A stretch of DNA of 64,000 nucleotides from the NCBI RefSeq assembly GCF_000247695.1, contig NW_004624734.1, positions 31,069,857 to 31,133,856 on the forward strand, in the 5' to 3' direction. Both the position numbers and the translations under genes were made by a program. Below the pieces are notes generated by a model. The model was not told the origin of the DNA and made no database searches. It saw only the letters and a list, made by a program, of their open reading frames with translations. Origin of the DNA: Heterocephalus glaber. Lineage: Eukaryota > Chordata > Mammalia > Rodentia > Bathyergidae. Positions within the stretch are counted from its first letter, which is position 1. Each line of letters starts with the position of its first letter. Below are positions 34,051 to 46,482 of the stretch, in pieces.

Positions 34051-34150
34051 CTGAACATACAGGAGTTTTGTTCTGCACAGAAGAACCACTGATAGGTTTC
34101 CCATCTGGGGTGACACACCAGCAGTACCCTGTGTAGGTATGGCACTGCAC
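34051..34150 (-). CDS. SMOC1: SMOC1 exon 4: core of thyroglobulin type-1 domain 1
   Basis: This 100-bp exon has acceptor tctgaacag|GTGCAG and donor TGTTCAG|GTACCG. It starts in phase 0 and gives 33 codons plus one base. It encodes residues about 127-159. The hallmark thyroglobulin-1 motif is present as VQCHTYTGYCWCV, followed by TPDGKPISGSS and VQNKTPVCS. An N-glycosylation sequon NKT is visible at about residue 153. The donor GTACCG is the weakest of the eight: it lacks the A at +4 and the GT at +5/+6 of the consensus. The trailing G joins GT of exon 5 to form Gly. Confidence 0.97.
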
Positions 34151-34914
34151 CTGTTCAGAGAAGTGGGAAAGGAAGAGAATCATAAGTCTTGGGTCACCAT
34201 ATCAAGAGTCATCTCTCACCCCTTTCAAGCATCACTCATACAGTAGAAGAGCTCCTTCCACCTCTCACCTCACCTCTTGCTCCAGAGTGACTCTCACAGG
34301 TTGACCAGTCAGCCAATGGCATCAATATGCTTGCTGTATGACCCACATATACAACCACAATTTATCTGCTTTCTTTGACTCCAAAAATTTAATATCTGCT
34401 ATCGTGCTGAGACACGTCCACTGTGATTTTCCTGTGTGTGTAGGTCTCCTAATACTGGTATTTTTTTCCTGAAGGCTGGCATATGCTCCCATCCAATTGT
34501 AAAAGATTCTGAACAGTAAACTAATTTACCAAGTACAAGTTGGAATGTTACCATTGTGGACTGATATTACACTTCTTTAACAAATAGAAGTAAATGGTAA
34601 GTTTTTCTTCTTGTTCCAGCTTCTCCAGGCATTCATTCATGGGTCACCCTGTCTACTGACCACATGGCTCTCCTGAAACAAGGGCACCCATCATGAGGTT
34701 AAGGCAAGATCAAAGCCCCTTATGTCTGCAGGTTCTATTTCATGAGGCCCACCTGTACCACTGGGTGATCTTCCTCAAGATCTATGAACTGGTCTAAGAA
34801 CAGTCAATGAAAACAAGGTTTTTTGCATCCTTTGGGGCAACTTCTTTCCTCTTTCAATAGCTGTCACTTTGCCCACCTCCTCCCACCCTACCCCACTGTC
34901 TTCTTCCCATTGTT

Positions 34915-35085
34915 TTCTCTGTGGTATTCCTAATCACACAGAAAGGCATATCCCCTTGCTTTAAAATCCTTCAATGATTCACCTTTGGACTTCGGATAGA
35001 GATTTAACTAATTTGCATGGCACTTGAGGTCAAGATTCCCCCACCTCATCTATTCCTGCAGTGTCATTCTCCACCCATGGCTCTA
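34915..35085 (+). repeat. LINE-2 fragment, left of CA repeat
   Basis: 'ttgctttaaaatccttcaat', 'gattcacctttggacttcgg' and 'acttgaggtcaagattcccc' follow the L2 text (aaaaccctccaatggcttcccat...). Confidence 0.6.
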
Positions 35086-35087
35086 CA

Positions 35088-35088
<1 letters not shown>

Positions 35089-35130
<42 letters not shown>
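35089..35130. repeat. (CA)n microsatellite within L2
   Basis: About 21 CA units that interrupt the L2 fragment. Confidence 0.95.
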
Positions 35131-35132
<2 letters not shown>

Positions 35133-35480
35133 TCCACTCTGGCCACAATGAACTCTTTAATGCTCCCAAACACACCCTAGTTTCTCATGACTGAATCTTA
35201 ATTTGCTCCAGCTATTCAATTTGTCTGGGATACCATTCTCTAACCTGTTCCCAACACTCTCCTAATCTCTCTGCATCCCATCCTCCTTTATCATCCACCT
35301 TCTCCTCTGTCTCCTTCCTCTGATCTTTCCCCAAATCAGAACCCTTATCACCATGAACTCTAGCTATGGGTTTGGCTACTCCATCTCCCTGCTTTAGACC
35401 TCAAGGATGCATAATAGCTATTTCTACATTCCCTGCGTAGAGCATTAACACCTGAAATTTTATTGTAGGTAACTGATGGG
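35131..35480 (+). repeat. LINE-2 fragment, right of CA repeat
   Basis: 'cttccactctggccacaatg', 'gaactctttaatgctcccaa' and 'cattccctgcgtagagcatt' continue the L2 begun before the CA repeat. Diverged. Confidence 0.55.
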
Positions 35481-37324
35481 TTGCATAAAGGCACGAATTC
35501 TCATGTTTCCTCAATTCTTGGTCTCCATCAATTCTAAAAATGCAACATCAATTTATACAGCTGTGCTACATTAAATGCAGATCTCAATGATAAGATGTAT
35601 GCCAACTGCAATGATATTAAAGTATGAAAAAAGTGAGCCTCTTGGGACCAAGGACATATTAAAATTGAGATTAGACAGTAATTGCATACAAATTGAGTAG
35701 GGAAATAATGAAGGAGACAGAGTGAAAAGAGCAATCTGACAGGCTGAGACCCAGATGTTATCACTAAGGTAGAAAAATCTACAGAAAGGCTTCTGTTCTT
35801 GCTTAGGTACCAAACACCATAACTTCCCCCAAGACAAGTTATTTCATCACAAGCCTATCCACAGAAATCAGGAGAAGGCAAGATGGAGGGACCCTTGTTC
35901 CTACCAGGAAGATGACTCTTGTCAAAATGAAGCCCTTGCCTCTACAATTTCTGCAAGGAGGTTGTACATAATGCCTTAATCCCAGAACCATGCTCCATTC
36001 CCACTTTGTTTCAGGGCTATGGTTGATATTCCCTGTGGAATAATAACCACCTGTGGCCACTTACCAAGATCAATAGCTCAGGTTGGGTCGTGCTACTTTA
36101 TAAGGAGGCCTAATTGTGAACTGGAAAGAAATCCAGGTAGAACAGGGTTTAATCCTGGTCCACCCAATCGGGAGCCAGGCACACTACTGTGAGAGCTTTT
36201 GGACACCCCTTCATACACCAAATGGAGAGGAGGGTTATGGTGAAACAACTTGTCTTGGAAGAAACTATGGTGTTTGGTAGCAATGTTGAGCCTGGAGGAG
36301 CTGGTGAGGCAGTCCAGTGCCTCATATGCGGTAAAGGACAGATAGAGTAGCTGTGGTGATGACTGATGACTGCTCTGACCATCCAGCTCCTCACAGGCCA
36401 GAGCTCTTCTAGTACTCTCAGAAGGCATGAGTGGGAAAATTGGAGCTGACCCCTTCAGATTCCACTGGCCCTGCAGGGGGTATTTCCTAGATACAAGTCC
36501 CAGCCAGGGACAGCATTTTAATGGGATCTGGCTGGCAACTTTCTCCTCACTGGCCAATAATCACCTCTGGGGACTCGGCCCAGGGTCTGGGGAGCCATAC
36601 TGACTCACTCCAAGGCTCCTTGGCTTCCATGGTCAAGGTAGGCATCTTTCTGCACAAGGCCTGTGCACCAAGCCAGCATCCATGGCTGTGCCTCTGCTCA
36701 GGGCTACACTGATGGTGCCAGGCACTGTCGTCAGGCAGGCTGCAGAGAACTGGCCTATGTGAAAGCCTCTCCAATGGGCAGGCACAGAGTCCCAGCTAAG
36801 GTTACTGGGGACAGAACTAAATTCATAAGGAAAAGGTGGCGCCCAAAGCTTTCTTTCAGGGGATATAATCTGACCTCTGGGATCAGTGGGTCCTAGGGGC
36901 CACTTTCTCCCTGAGTGGGCCCATTGTATCCTTGCAGGCACATGAGCACTGCCTCCTAGCCCCCAGCCAGGCCCACAGGGCCAAACACAGCTTCCTTCTC
37001 CCCAGGGCCCTCAGCAATTGCCCCACCTACCCTCCAAGGAACAGACCCCAAATTACAAAGTCCTCAGGCTGGGAGCTCCTTCCAAATTCCATAAAATTGA
37101 AGCTGAATGAGGAACTGCTGTCATGTTCCTCTGAGGCCTGGGGTACACAGCATCAGCATACCTGCCCCAGATGTGCTGTAGGGGAGGGGGCAGCTCGGAG
37201 CCAGTGAAATTACAAAGACCCCAAGAGGCTCTCAGATTGCAGAAGTGACCAAGAAAAACTCCATTCCTGAAGGGCCCTTCAGGGATACAGCCTGTGCTTC
37301 TAAATAGAGGTTGGTTTTTTGTTT

Positions 37325-37453
37325 TTGTTTTGGGTTGTTGTTTTGAGGTAGGGCCTCAATTTATAGTGCAAGCTGGCCTCAAATTCATAGTGATCCTCCT
37401 GCCTCAGGCTCCTGAGTGCTGGGATTACAGATGTGCATTACCATGCCCAGCTA
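37325..37453 (-). repeat. B1 SINE, antisense copy
   Basis: Reading on the plus strand, 'gaggtagggcctcaatttat', 'gcaagctggcctcaaattca', 'gatcctcctgcctcaggctc', 'tgagtgctgggattacagat' and 'accatgcccagctaag' form an inverted 7SL-derived B1 with a T-rich left end. The element is in the same orientation as SMOC1. Confidence 0.9.
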
Positions 37454-37482
37454 AGAAGTGGTTTTTTTAAATTGCCCTGGGG

Positions 37483-37590
37483 GGTGGGGGCAGGGATTTA
37501 GCTCAGTGGTTCTGCCGTCTGCCTGGAAAGCACAAGGTCCGGAGTGCCATCGCAGAACCAATAAATATATAAATAAATAAATAAATAAAT
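37483..37590 (+). mobile_element. ID SINE with AAAT tail
   Basis: The head 'gcagggatttagctcagtgg' is tRNA-Ala-like. The B-box region is degraded (ccggagtgccatcgcag), and the tail is (AAAT)n. It is flanked by a perfect 14-bp target-site duplication, aaattgccctgggg (37469-37482 and 37591-37604). Confidence 0.93.
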
Positions 37591-37674
37591 AAATTGCCCT
37601 GGGGTATTTTCAAGGTGTCTTCTTGCAGAAAAGAACTGAACTGGAGACAGACTGCAGTCTCAGAAAGTTTCTTC

Positions 37675-37860
37675 GTCAGACTAAGCCTCAGACTCTGCAT
37701 TTATTTTAAAAGGAAAGATGATGATGATGATGATAGTAACTATTTCAGCTGTTGGGACAGTTAAATTAGATAATGTAAATAAAGCACTTAGCTCACAGGG
37801 TAAGTTCTCAGATAATTTTAACTATTTATTTTATTATCATCATGTTATTTTTTTTAGCAA
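37675..37860 (+). repeat. MIR SINE with a GAT expansion
   Basis: 'ttcttcgtcagactaagcct', 'cagactctgcatttatttta', 'gttaaattagataatgtaaa' and 'taaagcacttagctcacagg' are sense MIR. A (GAT)n run of about 6 units lies inside at 37719-37735. Confidence 0.65.
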
Positions 37861-39059
37861 ACCGTACACTCAAAAAGGCCGGAGCAAGATTATCTGATAG
37901 AAACAAAAGAACATCCTATTCTGACTAGGAAAGAGCAGTCTGAAATAAGAAAAATGTTTGAAAAAGTTTGGGAGGAGGAAGGGAAAGTTTGTTTTCATAT
38001 AGGAATAGTAGTATTATCCTGAGAAAAGAGGGAAAGCTTCCTGCAGAAAAGCAGTTGGGGTAAGAATTCTATAGGGTTGATGCACAATCAAAATGCAAAT
38101 TCTTCCCAGTTCACCCTTCTCCTACACAAATGGATTCTTTTAAATTAATAAGTAATACTTTTTGTTGCCTCAGAGCCTCAAATTAATCAGTTCACACCTT
38201 TAATCTATAGGAAAAGCCTGTGGCACAAGGAACTGATGAGGCCACTTCCAATATCTTGCTGAGCAGTTCTCAAAACTCAGTGTTTTCCAGCCTCAAAGGT
38301 ACGGTTGCAAACCAAGGAACTGGTTCCTAACCCACACTGGCACATCCTAGCAAGGCTAAAGTTTCAACTGACAGGTCCTCCTTTAGGGACATAGAGTGTT
38401 TGTAAATTAACCAGCCGAAGTGAGGTTACCCTCTCTTGTGTTGTAACTATCTTGTTGGATATAACTGATGTTCCTAAGGGTACTTTAAAACAGTTTGTTC
38501 TTAGATAAGGAAGTTTCATCTGTGACTCACACACTTGGATACTATTGGCAAGAGGCCCTTTCCATAAACAGCCCAGTTGTATATTGCAGCTCAACCACTG
38601 TCCAAATTAAGAAAAATTTGAAACCATTTTAAGTCTGCTAATCTTCAACATTAGCTCAACCCCTGGCCACCTAGGAGAATGTGGAGACCAGCACCCCAAC
38701 AAAGGTGAACAAGTGACCAGCGAGCAGTGAGGCACTGAGAAAACACCAGCTTATAGGGGACAAACTTTGGAGAGTATCAAGAAAACCAGAGGGGCAGAGG
38801 GATTGTGCATATAGTCCTGCAGGTCTCCATCACCCACGGGGCCATGACCAAAATGGAAAACCCCACCCTCTACCTTGACCATGGTTTCTCCATCTCCTTC
38901 CATGATCTCTGCATCACCCTACGTAGAGCTCAAAGTGACCTTGTGTGTAAGTCCTTTACAGGACAGGCACAGGCAGCACTATTGATTCAAATGTCACAGG
39001 TAGTTAATAAACATCCAAGAAATTAGAGTCCTGATATTCAAATGCTTATAACATTGTAG

Positions 39060-39180
39060 AACTGACAAAGAGCCAGGAAAAGCTTTAGAGATTGCCAGTC
39101 TAACCAAACGTCTTACAAGTGAGGAAACTGAGGCCCATACACGAGAAGCAGCATGGACTCAGGGTCCAAGTCCTGGCAGA
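39060..39180 (-). repeat. MIR-like fragment
   Basis: 'gattgccagtctaaccaaac' followed by 'caagtgaggaaactgaggcc' is the familiar 'gaggaaactgaggcc' block of old mammalian repeats. Confidence 0.45.
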
Positions 39181-40117
39181 TGGAAACCTCTCAGCCTTGA
39201 AGGGAGAAAGAGAAAGGGAGCAGTTTCAAGTGCTGGTGTCAGAGGGAACTGACCGAGTCTTCGTGTCTCCCACTTCTCTCTCCATCATATAGAACTCTTC
39301 TGGGAGAGGAGGATGGGGGCAAATAGTCTCACCGAGGAGGAGCTGAAAGAGAACCTTTTGCCCAGTGTAAATGAGAGGCCTTTTGGGAGTGGTTTGGGTA
39401 TAGCTTGGAGGCCTCCACCACACTCACTGGCCAGCTGCTCTCCCTTTGCTGCTCCTAGGGGGTTTTCTGACAGCACCAGACTTCCCCTCCCAGAGCAGCC
39501 TCTGTTGTTTCTCTTTTTGCTCTGTTCTCCATCCTACTGGGCACCCACCTCCCTAGGGATCCCCAGGTGGAAACCATCTCCTGGCATGCCCACTTCCCTC
39601 TGCATCCTCTGTGTTCCTGCCCGGTGACCTCGGCCAAAGACAGCTGCTTTCCATTAGGCATGAACAGGAATTACCAGGGACCATGGTGTTTTCTGGCCAA
39701 GGAATTCTGGAAAGACTGGATTCAACCAAGTCAAAAGATTTCCTCACTGTCGAATTCCTAGATTTAGGTGATTTTACTAAAAAAGAGGGAGATCCTATTT
39801 GCAGCAATTCCAAAACTTCTTAAACTTCTTTAAAAATTCCTTGAATTTTTGTGTGGGGAGCCTTTGATGGCATTAGTATTGTCGGCCACGAACCCTGGAG
39901 CTGGGTAATAATGGAAGTGCAAGCTTTGCTTTATTTCTTCGCTATGCCCAAGTACTACTTTCTAAGAGTCTAGATGACAGATGTTCACTCATTAGTTCTG
40001 TATCCTTGGAATACCTCCCCTCCGGGGACAACCCCTCCTCTCCTTTTGTCAGGATTTTTCAAGCTAGATCTCTGTTAAGACACCTATCTTGGATTACCTT
40101 AGACCTTCAAGGGGAAC

Positions 40118-40624
40118 TGGTATCATGGTTTAGATCTAAAATGGCCCCCAGAGCAAGGTGTGGTGGCACCTACCTGTAATCTCAGAATTTAGGAGGCTGA
40201 GACCAGAGGATTGCCTGGAGTTCTAGGTCACCCTGGGCTCCATAGTGAGATCAAGGTCAGCGTGAACCGCACAATAAGACCCTGTCTCAAATACGTATAC
40301 ACATACATAAATAGAGCCCCCAAAGCCTCAGGCGTTTGGAAAGTGATTGGATTATGGAGGCACCCTGGCTGGCTTGCTCTTGGGAGGCACAGTCTGGTCA
40401 GAGGTGATGGGTATCTCTCTTCCATGCTCCTCCCTTGACTCTCTGCTTCCTGGATCCCATGACATGAGCAGCTTTTCCTTCACTATGCCCTTCTGCCATG
40501 CTGTCCTTCCTTGGAGCCAGCAGATTATGGACTGAAACTACTAAGAAACATGCCAAAATAAACCACTTCTCCTAAGCTGTGGGTGTCAGGTATTGTGTCT
40601 CGGTAATGAAAAAGTGATTAAAAC
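40118..40624 (+). mobile_element. MaLR-type LTR interrupted by B1
   Basis: It starts 'tggtatcatggtttagatct' and ends 'gaaaaagtgattaaaaca'. Internal landmarks are 'agtgattggattatggaggc', 'ccagcagattatggactgaa' and 'catgccaaaataaaccactt'. It is a solitary MaLR (ORR1/MST-like) LTR with a polyadenylation-type AATAAA region. There is no internal region and no open reading frame. A B1 is inserted at 40154-40315. Confidence 0.75.
40154..40315 (+). repeat. B1 SINE inside the MaLR LTR
   Basis: 'ggtgtggtggcacctacctg', 'taatctcagaatttaggagg', 'ctgagaccagaggattgcct' and 'aataagaccctgtctcaaat' form a sense B1. The flanks share gccccca(g/a)ag (40144-40153 and 40316-40325), a 10-bp duplication with one mismatch. 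Confidence 0.9.
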
Positions 40625-41547
40625 AATTGGGATCCCCTCCAACACAGAGAATCCCCTCACCCAGTGGCTTGATTTCCCCCATCCATCACTTTGCACCTAT
40701 TTGTTAAAACAGAAAACATGAACCACATGCAAAGGCACAGGCTGAATTTGTCATTCTCAGTAGCAACTACCAAGCATGTAAGGCAGTGACTACACTCGTG
40801 CCCATGAGAAAAAACTAAACTAGAAGTAGAAGGCAGGTGGATATTTTCCTAACTCTCTTCTCTCCTGACAGTGGGAGTATGAAACTGTTTTCTTTCTTTT
40901 TAATCTGTCTGTTGGTCCAAATTCCTTAGCACTTGACTTCTCTGAGCCTATCTATGAAACAGAGATAAAGCCACCCTTTTGAACATCACTGAGATAGAGG
41001 TAAGATGCATAAAGCATTTAATGTACTGTCAGGTCATTGCCCTTCTTTTCCCCGTTTGTAGAGAAGCCATACACCATAGCCTCAAAGTACTGCTATTCTT
41101 GTTGGCTGCAGACATGGTCCCTGACTCTATGCCAGGTCTAGGGAGGATGGTCTGCTGGGGAATGAGGAATTTTCCTTTTAGAGTAATTACATCATTCTTC
41201 AAAATTTAAGAGGGGATGCAGAGAAGGAGATGATCCTTAATTTCAAAACCTCCTAAATATGGGGATCTTTTGTCAACTTCATTTTTTATGAGTTGATGAT
41301 GTGGCATAACTGGCAGTAGACATTAGTTAGACAGCTCCATTCATCCTAGGCTATTTATGAGCACATCTGATAGCTTGTGTCCAGTTTGGGGAAGAGGGCC
41401 TTATCTCAAGGTCCTTGGGAAACTGGAGTTAGAAGATAAAAGCCGGGAAGAAAGAGACATAAATCCCTCTGATATGGGAATGAGCCACAAAACTAAGAAT
41501 TTTGGCCAAGGCCTAAAGAAATAATTGTTAGCTAAAAGAAAAGATTT

Positions 41548-41658
41548 GGGCTGGGGATTTAGCTCAGTGGTTCCATCGCTTGCCTTGCAAGCACAAGGAC
41601 CTAAGTTCGATCCCTGGTACCAAAATAAATAAATAAATAAACAAACAAATAAATAAAT
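41548..41658 (+). mobile_element. ID SINE with AAAT/AAAC tail
   Basis: An intact ID: 'gggctggggatttagctcag', 'ttgcaagcacaaggacctaa' and 'gttcgatccctggtaccaaa', then an (AAAT)n/(AAAC)n tail. Perfect 14-bp duplication aaaagaaaagattt (41534-41547 and 41659-41672). Confidence 0.95.
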
Positions 41659-43214
41659 AAAAGAAAAGATTTCACAAGAATGAAAGGTGTCCATCTCCAA
41701 CTCTCTCCATAAAAAGTGAAATTGCTATGGATTCTATAATTCCCATAGCTAAAACTGAAGTTATTCATTAGGAAGTTTAGGAAGATAGCTCTCAAATCAG
41801 TGTGCAAAATGTCTTCCAACAAAATCGTCCTAAAATGCCTTATAGATTTTGCCATTGTGTGAAGAAGTTCTCTATCTCCAGTGGCCATCAAACAGAAGGT
41901 GGATGACTACTTGGTAAGAGATTAAGAATGTGACCTGACCCCTGGATTGGGGCACATAGGGAGAAGAAGATAAAGTCCCCCTTAACTCAGAAGATCTATA
42001 CTTCTACAACCCTGTAATAAGTTGGACTTTGTTTGCTTAAGAGAAAGGTGAAGATGTATAAATCAGTACCCAATTGTGAGTGTTAAGGCCATTCTTCCTA
42101 ATCTACGATGAAGAACTTTTTTCCCTAAAAGTTTCAACACCATCCCCTCAATATACACATAAAAATCTTCTTTTCAAAACAGAGTCTTAGAGGTTCAGCA
42201 ACCAAAGGAACCTAATTTTCTCAAGTTCTGTCCCTCTATTGATGCCTAGAAATGTCTGGATTGGTAAATGGCAAATATGGTGCCTTTTGTTACTATTCCA
42301 TTTGGGGGAAATATCAAATATGTTTTCATGTTTGCAAACTACCCAATTAAAAAGTCCCTTGTGTGTAGGAACCTTGTTCAGATCAGAACTGTGAGAAATC
42401 TAGCTGCTGGTGGGGAATAGGGGCCTGCGGTAGTGAGGGCGTTTTCTTTCTTCCCATGTCTGACTTCATTTTTAATTAAGTTGTATTTCTATGACTTCTC
42501 CCTATTTTAACATAGAAAACAAACTTTTTTGATCCTCTGTTTTGTAAAAGGGGTGAGTTGACTGCCCACCATGTTATGCACCACAGCGGAGTGGCCATGG
42601 CCCTCAATGTGTGCGTACTAACAGCTCTGCCTGGAAGGGTCCTGAATAAATGTGGGCTGTGGGCCTACTGTGTGCCTAAATACCCAATCGAATGTTAGCT
42701 ACTGTCTCATAAAATCCTAAATCGTGCGGCGCTTTCCTCCTCAGGTCATCGATTTGACCCCTTCCCCAGCCCTCCACGGTGCCCTGCATCCTTCAGATGT
42801 CCACTGGGGCTCTGTTTGTCCACTCCCCAAGATGGGAAGCAAAGTCTGCTTTGAGTCAGTTGTTCCACCTGTAGACTGCTTTGCTTCTAGAAAGGTCTTC
42901 CCTATTTTAAGTCAGAATCCTCATCTATATACATTTTACTCAGTGATGCTGGGTCAGCTCTGAGAGCTAAACAGAAAAAGGCTGTCACTATCCACAAGTA
43001 AGGGTGTGATGATGGCACTCACCTGTCCCTTTACTCGTGTCTTTTCCCCAATCCTTTGTTCTTCTAAGCTGCATAACAAACACCTCTGGTTCCACTGAAT
43101 GAATATTCCTCATGTGACAAGACTTCCTGGCTGCCTGGATCCCCCTCCTGGCTGTGCCCTAGTTTGGTAACACCACTTTAAAAGATGACAGTGTCCATTA
43201 GAGAGGCAATATGA

Positions 43215-43470
43215 CAATAGTTGGTACTAAGAATTCAAGAGTTGCGCTGCTTCGGTTTGAATCCTGAATCTACCTCTTGCAGGCTGTGTGACTCTGTGCA
43301 ATCTACTCCACCTCTCTGTGCTTTGTTTTCTCTTCTATAAGATAAGACTGTAACAGTGCCTACCTCATAGGTTATAATGAGACTTAAATAAGTTGATGTA
43401 TGTCAGGTATATATAAAACAACGTGACACATTGTAAATGATATATATCTAAGAAAGTGGTGCTGCTGGTG
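43215..43470 (+). repeat. MIR SINE
   Basis: 'cttcggtttgaatcctgaat', 'caggctgtgtgactctgtgc', 'gtgcctacctcataggttat' and 'aatgagacttaaataagttg' follow the full MIR order. Confidence 0.8.
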
Positions 43471-44447
43471 ACAGCTGTTAAGACTGCAATTATCTGGAAA
43501 AGAAAAGAATGGCAGAGAGAATGACTGAGACCTCCCACCACAAAGCCTAGAGGCCAGAGAAGCAGTTACCACTTTCCCTCCCTCCCAAGTCATCCCCTCA
43601 GAAGCCTGCTCATTTCATGTCCACAAAAGACAAATGGTAGGGACAGAATGCCCAAGGGCCACAGGGAGCTCCAATGCCCAGTTGGGAACACCCAGACCCT
43701 GTGTTCTTACTCCAAAGCAAGTGACATCAACCAGTCCGAGAGGTGCATGGTGGCCATTCAGCCAGATACCAGCTACAGAAGAGTAGGACAGAGCAGAAGG
43801 CATGGAGGACAATGAGCACAGTGTCTGAGTACAAAGTGTGCTCCATCCACCCGCATCTCTTTGTACATCCCTGCACCCGGCTGGTGAGCAGGGAGGATCA
43901 GCTCTCCCACTGAAAAGATGAGAGTGCTGACTGCTGCCACATGCAAGAGATTAGACAAGCTCTCCCTGTGCACACATGGATCAGGCCCTGCTCTTACCAT
44001 CATTTACAAATCAAAATTATCTTCCGTAGTTGCATTAATTACTTACTCTTTACAAATTATGTGCCCCCTGGACCTTGTAGGAAGACAGAAAGTAAAGCTT
44101 CTCAGATCCTAATGTGCCGAGAGCTTGGAGAGCACAGAGGATGTGGCAATGTGAGGACAGAAGTGAGAGCAAACCCACCACTCTACTGGAACAGGCCACA
44201 ACCTGTCTCCTCTAACTCATCAAGGCTCGCTGGAACCCAAACTTCCTAATTTTAGAAAAGGAAATCCCTTTCCTGAATGTAGATTCAAAGAAGAAATATT
44301 AGCCTGTCAAAGATTGGGAGCTGTCAAAGATATACAAGTCTCATGTTTGGTGATTCTACAGTTTCCTATCCCTAATTTGCACCCCTCTCTTCCTACTTTC
44401 CCTTTCCTTCCCTTTCAAATAATCAAATCAAGGACACTGATACTGTC

Positions 44448-44462
44448 AAAAAAAAAAAAAAC
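44448..44462 (+). repeat. Poly(A) run
   Basis: Fourteen or so A bases ('gtcaaaaaaaaaaaaaacca'). No attached SINE is recognised. Confidence 0.75.
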
Positions 44463-44609
44463 CACCTCAGGTGACAGCGCAGGCTACAGGTTCCTAGACA
44501 TTCCCCATCCTAGAGGCACTGCCCTGGGAGAGGAGCTGCTAGCAACACTGCGCACTGATGCAGAGCAACACTCACCTCACTGTTTATTGGAAAAGGAAAG
44601 AGACTTCAA

Positions 44610-45925
44610 AACTCACTCCAAAAGTATAATACTCAAGACAGAGTGGCACTGGTATAAGGGTAGACCTGGAGATCAGCAGAATAGAGTTGAAAGTCCAAAA
44701 GTAAGCCCTCACATTTAATGTCAACTGATTTTCTACAAGGGCACCATGACAATTCAAGCACTATCTGTTGTCTTTTCAACAAGTAACACTGAGATCATTG
44801 GCTATATACATATAAAAGAGCAAATTTGGACACCCTATCTCATACGATGATCAAAGACCTAAACGTAAGAGGCAAAATCCTAAAACTCCTAGAAGAAAAC
44901 ACAGGAGTAAGTCAGTTATCTTGGATTAGGAAATAGATTCTAAAGTATGACAGCAAAACCACAAGCAATAAGAAAAAAATAATCAGATCTCAAAATTCAA
45001 ACCTCTGAGTCTCAAAGAACACTGTCAAGAAAGTGAAAAAAACAACTCAAAAGATGGCAGAAACTATGTGTAAACCACACATCTGAAAAGAATCTTACAT
45101 CTAGAATATATAAAGCACTCTTACAATTCAATAATAAAAAGACAAATAACTGAATTGAAAATGGGCAAAGGATTTGAATAGATATTTTTCCAAAGATATA
45201 TAAATAGCCAAAAGGTGCATAAAAAGATCCTCAACATTATTCACTGGTCATTAGTGAAATGCAATCAAAACCACAATAAGATACCAATTCACACTCACCA
45301 GGAAGGCTATAATAATGAAGGCAGATAATAACAAGTGTTGGCAAACATGTAGAGAAGTTGGAACCTTCATTGTTAGTGGAAACATAGAATGGTACAATCA
45401 CCTGTCAACCTCTCAAAATCTTAACCATGAGATTACTACATGACCTAGTAGTTCTACTTCTAAGACTATACCAAGGGAATTGAAAATATGTCTACACAAA
45501 ACTGTTCACAGTAGCATTATTTATGGTAGCAAAAAAAACTGGAAATAACTAATGTCCATCAGATGATGAATGGATAAACAAAATGGGGTATATCTGTACA
45601 ATAGACTAGTTTTGGAGAATAAAAACAAATGAGATACTGATTCATGCTACAACAAGGATGAACCTTGAAAACACTGCTGAATTTAAAAGCCAATCCCCAA
45701 AGACCACATTATGATTCCATTTATATGAAATGTCCAAATTAAGAAAATCATAGAAATAGAAAGTAAATTAGTGGCTGTCAAGGGCTGAAGAGAGGGATAA
45801 TGGGGAGTGCCTGCTAATGGGTACAGGATTCCTTCTTGGGTAATGAAAATATTCTGGCACTAGAGTGGTAATGGTGCTTCAACTCTGTGAGCACACTAGT
45901 GCACTTTAAAAGGTTAAGCCAAGTC
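44610..45925 (+). mobile_element. Ancient L1 3' portion (L1M), plus strand
   Basis: ORF2 C-terminal and 3' UTR text is recognisable across about 1.3 kb: 'gtcaactgattttctacaag', 'aaactcctagaagaaaacac', 'aatgggcaaaggatttgaat', 'gtgaaatgcaatcaaaacca', 'aatgtccatcagatgatgaa' and 'ctggcactagagtggtaatg'. Broken by many stops and indels, and inactive. Confidence 0.88.
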
Positions 45926-46408
45926 TTAGTACTTTACCTAAAGAGTCCTCTACACTGAGAAGAGATCCACACTACTGCTCTAGGCAAGATGTTTTCACAT
46001 TAAGATCAAAAACAAGACCACTGTCTCTGAACGCTTCTTAGACCTCTAGGCATATCAAAGATTGGACAAATCCATTCCACTCTATGGGGTGCTCAGCACT
46101 GCAATGTTTAATCAGCCTAGGTCAACACAAACCATCTCATGTAACACATTGAGACCTTCTGTACTTGCTGAGATTCTGGAAGGGGGAGGACTAGATGGTA
46201 AACCAGATATTTTCAAGATGAGCTGCTCACACAAACTCAGGTCTACAGGGGTGACTTCAGGAAGAGCAATTCAGTACTATGGGAGTGGGTGGGGGGAAAG
46301 CTCAAAAGGAACAAGACCGGCTTTTTAGCCTGACTTCAGGCACCTAGAAAATAAGTGCCGGATCTTTCCAGGTTTTACAAAATACAACAGTAAGAACGAG
46401 AGAAATGG

Positions 46409-46482
46409 GCCAGGGATTTAGCTCAGTGGTTTCGCCACCTGCTGAGGACCCAAGTTCGATCCCTGGTACCAAAACAAAAAAA
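46409..46482 (+). mobile_element. ID SINE with internal deletion
   Basis: ID sequence lacking about 10-12 bases between the A and B boxes (tgctgaggacccaag replaces tgc..gcaagcacaaggaccc). Perfect 17-bp target duplication aagaacgagagaaatgg (46392-46408 and 46483-46499), so the insertion itself is young. Confidence 0.95.

Noticed and set aside
36093..36557. 154-codon minus-strand open frame
   Set aside because: No domain, no signal peptide and no codon-use or splice context. It lies in intron 3, and frames of this length occur by chance in 64 kb.
41548..41625. tRNA-like A and B boxes suggesting tRNA genes in the ID copies
   Set aside because: They have SINE tails and target duplications and lack a clean cloverleaf, so these are retroposed ID elements, not tRNA genes.
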